A stretch of 64,000 bases of DNA. Source: Roseomonas sp. HF4. GTDB taxonomy: Bacteria; Pseudomonadota; Alphaproteobacteria; Acetobacterales; Acetobacteraceae. The DNA lies in the NCBI RefSeq assembly GCF_005222755.1, contig NZ_STGD01000007.1:62001-126000 (forward strand), written 5' to 3'. The notes under the pieces are model-generated. The model was not told the origin of the DNA. It saw nothing but the letters and a program-made list of their open reading frames with translations, and searched no databases. The position numbers were made by a program, and so were the translations under genes. Of the stretch, positions 59,474 through 64,000 are shown piece after piece. How positions within the stretch are numbered: position 1 is the first letter of the stretch; each line of letters starts with the position of its first letter.

Positions 59474-60858
59474 GCGACTCGGAGCTGGAGGCCGCCTTCG
59501 CGGCGCATGCCGCCGCGACACGGTTCGACGACCTGCCGCAGGCCGCGCGGGACAAGGCGCGCACCTTCCTGCTCGACACGCTCGGCGTGGCGGCCGCCGG
59601 CACCTCGGGCGCGCGTGTCGCCGAGGTCGCGCGGCTCGCGGCCGCCTGGGGGCCGGCGCCGGAGGCGACCTCCTGGCTCGACGGCGCGCGCATGGGCGCG
59701 GGCTCGGCCGCCATCGTCAACGCCTACCTGATCCACTGCCTGGAATTCGACTGCGTGCACGAGGGCGCGGTGGTGCACCCGATGGCCACCATCCTGTCCG
59801 CCGTGCTCGCCTGGTCGGAACGGGAGGCGGCGCGCGGCCGTCCGGTGGATGGCGCGCGGCTGGTGGCGGCGCTGTGCGTCGGCGTGGACGTGGCCGGGCT
59901 GATCGGCGTTGCGACCGACGCGCCGGTGCGCTTCTTCCGCCCTGCGACCGCCGGCGGCTTCGGTGCTGTCGCCGCGATCGGCAACCTCGCGGGGCTCGAG
60001 GCCGAGCAGATCCGCCAGGCCTTCGGCCACATGTACGGCCAGACCTGCGGCACGCTGCAGCCGCACACCGAAGGATCGCCGCTGCTCGGCCTGCAGATCG
60101 GCTTCAACGCGCGCGGCGCGATCGCCGCGATCGACCTCGTGCAGGCGGGCTTCCCCGGGCCGCGTCACGCCTTCACGGGCGTCTATGGCTATTTCGCGCT
60201 GATGGAACAGGGCAACCTGCACGCCGCCCGCGTGACCGGGGCGCTCGGCCGCGACTGGCAGATCACGCAGCTGGCGCACAAGCCCTTCCCGTCCGGCCGG
60301 CTGACGCATGGCGTCGTCCACGGCCTGCGCGACCTGATGCAGGCGCATGGCTTCGCCGCCGACGACGTGGCGGAGGTGGTCGCGCGCGTGCCGCCGCTGG
60401 TGCGCAGGCTGGTGGGCCGGCCGCTGGTGACCGACCCGGCCTCGAACTATGCGAAGCTCTGCCTGCCCTTCGTCGCCGGCGTGTTCATGGCGAAGGGGCG
60501 CTGCGACGTGCCGGATTTCCTGGGCGATGCGCTGCGCGACCCGGCCGTGCACCGCCACGCGGCCAAGGTGCGGATCGAGCCCGACGACAACACCGACGAG
60601 AACGCGCTCGACCCGCAGGAGATCCGCGTGCGGCTCGTGGACGGCACGGAGCACGTGGCGGCACTGGCGCATGTCTACGGCCACCCCGCGGTGCCACTGA
60701 CGGCGGCGGAGAACATGGAGAAGTTCACGCGTTGCTGGGGCCATGCCGTGCCCGCCCGCCCCGCCGCCGGTGCCGCGCGCCTGGCGGCGCTGGTCGAGCG
60801 GATCGAGCACGTCCCGGACGTCGCCGTCCTGGCCGGGGCCGTGGCCGGGCGCGATTGA
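59470..60858 (+). CDS. MmgE/PrpD-family dehydratase or isomerase
   Basis: A 462-residue cytoplasmic protein of the 2-methylcitrate dehydratase/cis-aconitate decarboxylase/iminodisuccinate epimerase family. LLDTLGVAAAGTSGARV near residue 36, NAYLIHCLEFDCVHEGAVVHP near 83 (with the conserved Asp/His for the active site) and PATAGGFGAVAAIGNLAGL near 158 are typical. The reaction is likely dehydration or epimerisation of a tricarboxylate or substituted dicarboxylate imported by the TRAP system. GTG start at 59470, overlapping the GAF gene. It ends 56 bp before the acyl-CoA dehydrogenase gene. Confidence 0.88.
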   Translation: MSDSELEAAFAAHAAATRFDDLPQAARDKARTFLLDTLGVAAAGTSGARVAEVARLAAAWGPAPEATSWLDGARMGAGSAAIVNAYLIHCLEFDCVHEGAVVHPMATILSAVLAWSEREAARGRPVDGARLVAALCVGVDVAGLIGVATDAPVRFFRPATAGGFGAVAAIGNLAGLEAEQIRQAFGHMYGQTCGTLQPHTEGSPLLGLQIGFNARGAIAAIDLVQAGFPGPRHAFTGVYGYFALMEQGNLHAARVTGALGRDWQITQLAHKPFPSGRLTHGVVHGLRDLMQAHGFAADDVAEVVARVPPLVRRLVGRPLVTDPASNYAKLCLPFVAGVFMAKGRCDVPDFLGDALRDPAVHRHAAKVRIEPDDNTDENALDPQEIRVRLVDGTEHVAALAHVYGHPAVPLTAAENMEKFTRCWGHAVPARPAAGAARLAALVERIEHVPDVAVLAGAVAGRD

Positions 60859-60881
60859 CCCGGCCACGGCCCGGCGCCACC

Positions 60882-60893
60882 ATGTACGGACAT
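60882..60893. promoter_or_regulatory. Putative GntR-type operator, site 2
   Basis: ATGTACGGACAT has perfect ATGT/ACAT arms and carries the word TGTACGGACA that occurs inverted at site 1 (54927-54936). It ends 21 bp before the ATG of the acyl-CoA dehydrogenase gene, a spacing close to that of site 1, which suggests shared control of both operon segments. Confidence 0.55.
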
Positions 60894-60914
60894 ACCGGCC
60901 GAGGACCCCCGACC

Positions 60915-62078
60915 ATGGACGCCCTGCCGCAGACCGCGCCCGACGAGGATGCCGAGCTGCTCGCCAGCATCGAGAAGTGGCTGGCGCGCGATGTCCGACC
61001 GCATGTGCTGCGTCTCGACCACGCGGACGAATACCCGCACGAGATGGTCGAGCAGATGAAGGCGATGGGCCTGTTCGGCGCGACCGTGCCGGTGGACTAC
61101 GGCGGCCTCGGGCTGTCCGCGACGACCTACGCGCGCATCATCGAGAAGATCGCCGAGACCTGGATGTCGCTGACCGGCATCCTCAACAGCCACCTCATCA
61201 TGTCGGCGATCGTGACGCGGCTGGGCACCGAGGAGCAGAAGCGCACCTGGCTGCCGCGCTTCGCCTCGGGCGAGGTGCGCGGCGGGCTCGCGCTCACCGA
61301 GCCCGATTGCGGCACCGACCTGCAGGCGATCCGGACCCGCGCGCGGCGCGGCAATGACGGCTACGTCGTGAACGGGACCAAGACCTGGATCAGCAACGGC
61401 ATCCAGGGGTCCTGCTTCGCGCTGCTGGTCAAGACCGACCCCGAGGCCAGCCCGCGCCACGCCGGCATGTCGATGCTGCTCGCGCCCAAGGGCGAGGGCT
61501 TCCGCGTGTCCCGAAAGCTCGAGAAGCTCGGCTACAAGGGCATCGATTCCGCCGAGCTGATCTTCGAGGACTACCGCGTGCCGGCCGAGAACCTGATCGG
61601 CGGCGAGGAAGGCAGGGGCCTGCAGGCGGCGCTGTCGGGGCTCGAGCTCGGGCGCATCAACATCGCCGCGCGCGGCTGCGGGCTCGCTTCCGCCGCGCTG
61701 ATGGATTCCGTCCGCTACAGCCAGATCCGCCGCACCATGGGCAAGCCGATCTGCGAGCACCAGGCGATCCAGCTCAAGCTCGGCGAGATGGCGACGCGCC
61801 TGCAGGCGGCGCGGCTGCTGACCTACGACGCGGCGCGCGCATACGACCGCGGGGAACGCTGCGACATGGAGGCCGGCATGGCGAAGTACTTCGCCTCCGA
61901 GGCCGCGGTGGACAACGCGCTGGAGGCGATGCGCATCCATGGCGGCTACGGCTATTCCAAGGAATACCACGTGGAGCGCTACTTCCGCGACGCGCCGCTG
62001 ATGTGCATCGGGGAAGGCACCAACGAGATCCAGCGCATGATCATCGCCAAGCAGCTGATCGCGCGGAACCCGGCGTGA
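60915..62078 (+). CDS. Acyl-CoA dehydrogenase
   Basis: A 387-residue FAD enzyme. The fold motifs are present: GLALTEPDCGTDLQAIRTRA near residue 127, NGTKTWISNG near 152, and near the C-terminus MRIHGGYGYSKEYHVERYFRDA followed by GEGTNEIQRMIIAKQL. The catalytic Glu position of the short-chain or glutaryl-type family in the C-terminal helix is consistent with IGEGTNEIQ. It oxidises an acyl-CoA at C2-C3. The ATG at 60915 is preferred over one at 60882, which would lie on the putative operator. Its stop overlaps the first CoA-transferase gene by 4 nt. Confidence 0.9.
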   Translation: MDALPQTAPDEDAELLASIEKWLARDVRPHVLRLDHADEYPHEMVEQMKAMGLFGATVPVDYGGLGLSATTYARIIEKIAETWMSLTGILNSHLIMSAIVTRLGTEEQKRTWLPRFASGEVRGGLALTEPDCGTDLQAIRTRARRGNDGYVVNGTKTWISNGIQGSCFALLVKTDPEASPRHAGMSMLLAPKGEGFRVSRKLEKLGYKGIDSAELIFEDYRVPAENLIGGEEGRGLQAALSGLELGRINIAARGCGLASAALMDSVRYSQIRRTMGKPICEHQAIQLKLGEMATRLQAARLLTYDAARAYDRGERCDMEAGMAKYFASEAAVDNALEAMRIHGGYGYSKEYHVERYFRDAPLMCIGEGTNEIQRMIIAKQLIARNPA

Positions 62079-63277
62079 CCCTGCCGCTGGCCGGGCTCAG
62101 GATCGTCTCGGTCGAGCAGTTCGGCGCCGCGCCCTTCGGGACCATGTACCTCGCCGACCTCGGCGCCGATGTCGTGCGGATCGAGGCGCCGGAGGACGGC
62201 TCCGGCATGCCAGGCGACCTCGCGCGCCATACCGGCGAATTCCGCCTGGGCGAGAACGACAGCCATTTCTACCAGACCTTCAACCGCAACAAGCGCGCCA
62301 TCACGCTGGACCTGACGCACGACCAGGGTCGCGAGGTGCTGCACCGGCTGGCCGCCCGCGCCGATGCGGTGGCGAACAACCTGCGCGGCGACCTGCCGGC
62401 GCGCCTCGGCCTCGATCACGCGGCGCTGTCGGCCGTGAAGCCCGGCATCGTCTGCGTGCACATCTCGGGCTACGGGCGGGTGGGCGAGCGCGCGACCTGG
62501 CCGGCCTACGACTACCTCGCCCAGGCCGAGGCCGGGATGATGGCGCTGACCGGCGAGCCCGGCGGGCCGCCGACGCGCCTCGGCGTCTCGCTCATCGACA
62601 TGCTGAGCGGCCTGACGGCCGCGGTTGGGCTGCTCGCGGCCGTGATGGGCGCGCGCGCGACGGGACAGGGGCGCGACGTCGATGTCTCGCTCTACGACGT
62701 CGCGCTGCACAACCTGAACTACCCCGCGACCTGGTACCTCAACGAAGGCCACGAGGTGCAGCGCCGCCCGCGCGGCGGCCATCCCTTCGCCGTACTCTGC
62801 GAGATGCTGCCGACGGCCGACGGCCACGTCTTCGTCATGTGCATGAAGCCCGCCTTCTGGCGCCGCTTCTGCGAGGCGATTGGCCGGCCCGACCTGCCCG
62901 TGGACGCGCGTTTCCTCGGCTACGAGGACCGACTTGCGCAGCGTGACGCGCTGATGGCCGAGATCGACCCGGCGATGCGCGCGCACCCCAACGCGCACTG
63001 GGTCGCGGCGCTCGGCGGCAAGGTGCCGGTCGCACCCGTGCTCACGCTCGCCGAGGCGCTGGACAACCCGTATTTCCGCGGCCGCGGCGGCGCGCAGGCG
63101 ACGCCCCACCCTGCGCGCCAGGACTTCGCGCTGGTGGCGAACCCGATCCGTCTGGACGGCGCCGTGCTGCCCGCGCGCGCCGCGCCGGGCTACGGCGCCG
63201 ACACCGAGGGCGTGCTGGCCGAGGCCGGCTACGACGCCGCCGCGGTCGCGGCGCTGCGCGCGGCCGGGGTGGTGTGA
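62075..63277 (+). CDS. CaiB/BaiF (class III) CoA-transferase, first copy
   Basis: A 400-residue protein of the class III CoA-transferase family. LAGLRIVSVEQFGAAPFGTMYLADLGADVVRIE opens the N-terminal Rossmann part, and the active-site Asp is expected in the LGVSLIDMLSG stretch near residue 170. It moves CoA between an acyl-CoA donor and a free carboxylic acid, activating the imported acid for the dehydrogenase. GTG start at 62075 overlapping the upstream stop; the next CoA-transferase starts on its last base (TGATG). Two unlike copies side by side suggest a heteromer or two substrates. Confidence 0.9.
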   Translation: MTLPLAGLRIVSVEQFGAAPFGTMYLADLGADVVRIEAPEDGSGMPGDLARHTGEFRLGENDSHFYQTFNRNKRAITLDLTHDQGREVLHRLAARADAVANNLRGDLPARLGLDHAALSAVKPGIVCVHISGYGRVGERATWPAYDYLAQAEAGMMALTGEPGGPPTRLGVSLIDMLSGLTAAVGLLAAVMGARATGQGRDVDVSLYDVALHNLNYPATWYLNEGHEVQRRPRGGHPFAVLCEMLPTADGHVFVMCMKPAFWRRFCEAIGRPDLPVDARFLGYEDRLAQRDALMAEIDPAMRAHPNAHWVAALGGKVPVAPVLTLAEALDNPYFRGRGGAQATPHPARQDFALVANPIRLDGAVLPARAAPGYGADTEGVLAEAGYDAAAVAALRAAGVV

Positions 63278-64000
63278 TGAAGCTCGACGGCCTGCGCGTG
63301 TTGGACCTCTCGCTGTTCCTGCCGGGGCCGTACCTGACCACGATGATGGCCGACCACGGCGCGGAGGTGATCAAGCTCGAACCCCCGGGCGGCGAGCCGG
63401 TGCGCCACATCGGCGCGCGCCAGGGCGGCGAGAGCGTCTGGTTCCGCAATACGCACCGCGGCAAGAAGTCGATCCGACTCGACCTCAAGAAGCCCGAGGA
63501 CCTTGCGGCTTTCCTCGATCTCGCCGCGACCTGCGACGTGCTGCTGGAGGCCTTCCGCCCCGGCGTCGTCGACCGCCTCGGCATCGGCTACGCCGCGATC
63601 GCGGCGCGCAATCCGGGGATCGTCTATTGCTCGATCTCCGCCTTCGGCCAGGACGGGCCGGACCGCGACCGCCCGGCGCACGACCTGGCGGTGGAGGCGC
63701 TGGCCGGGACGCTCTCGCTCAACCTCGGGCGCGACGGGCAGCCGACGCACCCGCATGTGCCGATCGCCGACGCGACGGCCTCGCTGCTGGCACTCTCCGG
63801 CATCCTGATGGCGCTGCTCCGGCGGGCGACGACGGGACGCGGCGACCACCTCGACGTCGCGATGCTCGATGCCACGCTTTCCTGGCTGCCGAATGCGACC
63901 GGCACGCTGTTCGGGGAGGGCGCGGCACCGCGCGTCAAGCAGGAACGCCAATGGGGCGGCGGCGCCTTCTACGAGATCTATGCCACGCGCGACGGCCGCC
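63277..64000 (+). CDS. CaiB/BaiF (class III) CoA-transferase, second copy (partial)
   Basis: The first 241 codons of a second class III CoA-transferase, cut by the window end. MKLDGLRVLDLSLFLPGPYLTTMMADHGAEVIKLE is the family start, NTHRGKKSIRLDLKK near residue 59 binds CoA, and the catalytic Asp is probably in HVPIADATASLL near 165. It is clearly related to, but diverged from, the preceding gene. The ATG shares one base with the upstream TGA (TGATG), so translation is coupled. Confidence 0.88.
   Translation, partial: MKLDGLRVLDLSLFLPGPYLTTMMADHGAEVIKLEPPGGEPVRHIGARQGGESVWFRNTHRGKKSIRLDLKKPEDLAAFLDLAATCDVLLEAFRPGVVDRLGIGYAAIAARNPGIVYCSISAFGQDGPDRDRPAHDLAVEALAGTLSLNLGRDGQPTHPHVPIADATASLLALSGILMALLRRATTGRGDHLDVAMLDATLSWLPNATGTLFGEGAAPRVKQERQWGGGAFYEIYATRDGR

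Overview
The window is chromosomal DNA of a very GC-rich alphaproteobacterium. Dense operons with 4-nt stop/start overlaps (ATGA, GTGA), frequent GTG starts, three Bug/TctC-type receptors, TRAP and ABC uptake systems and many organic-acid enzymes suggest Acetobacteraceae, probably a Roseomonas-like genus. That placement is inferred from style and gene content, not from a marker gene. I found no rRNA, tRNA, CRISPR array, transposase, integrase or phage gene.

Layout. 1-2186: end of an unknown gene, a BenE-type benzoate symporter, a DUF2585 membrane protein and a MaoC hydratase. 2249-5039: three overlapping oxidoreductases (2-hydroxyacid dehydrogenase, Gfo/Idh/MocA, AroE-like). 5018-8066 (-): a complete tripartite tricarboxylate transporter tctC-tctB-tctA. 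8185-14305: GNAT enzyme, then a sugar or sugar-acid block (Gfo/Idh/MocA, TIM-barrel isomerase, enolase-superfamily dehydratase, YcgN protein, DapA-family aldolase, cupin) behind a perfect LacI-type palindrome. 14286-17843: EamA transporter, YgjP-like protease, quinone-reductase-like enzyme, esterase. 17853-23790: TIM-barrel isomerase, then an Fe(3+)-type ABC importer with two tandem paralogous binding proteins. 23968-26033 (-): amidohydrolase and cytochrome P460. 26136-32201: glycerol kinase, Na/Pi cotransporter, SelA-like PLP enzyme, AtuA and a separate AtuA C-terminal domain. 32211-37680 (-): DUF1194 protein, SMP-30 lactonase, leaderless BMP-family protein, orphan TctC, a JmjC oxygenase and a 24-residue tandem-repeat protein.

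37900-42259 (+): PhzF, an orphan flagellar ATPase FliI, an HMG-CoA-lyase-family enzyme and a trypsin-like lipoprotein. 42515-48976 holds a small orphan ORF, then (-) a secreted hypothetical, nitroreductase, Nfu-type Fe-S scaffold, ECF42-like sigma factor with its YCII/DGPF partner, GNAT, orphan TctC and a small His/Arg-rich secreted protein. 49177-54106: HlyD-RbbA-ABC2 efflux system. 54153-64000: a catabolic operon series with an arylmalonate-decarboxylase-like protein, PuuE/cyclic-imidase-like deacetylase, TRAP transporter (dctQ-dctM-dctP), GAF protein, MmgE/PrpD, acyl-CoA dehydrogenase and two CaiB/BaiF CoA-transferases, the last cut by the window end.

Most unusual points. (1) A two-gene unit at 35978-37680 pairs an exported protein made of regular Asp/Gly/Arg repeats with a JmjC-type 2-oxoglutarate oxygenase, which looks like a substrate and its modifying enzyme. 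(2) Two copies of a GC-rich compound-hairpin repeat abut stop codons at 12345 and 23789. (3) Several clean palindromic operators stand before operons, including the same TGTACGGACA word before both halves of the terminal catabolic cluster.
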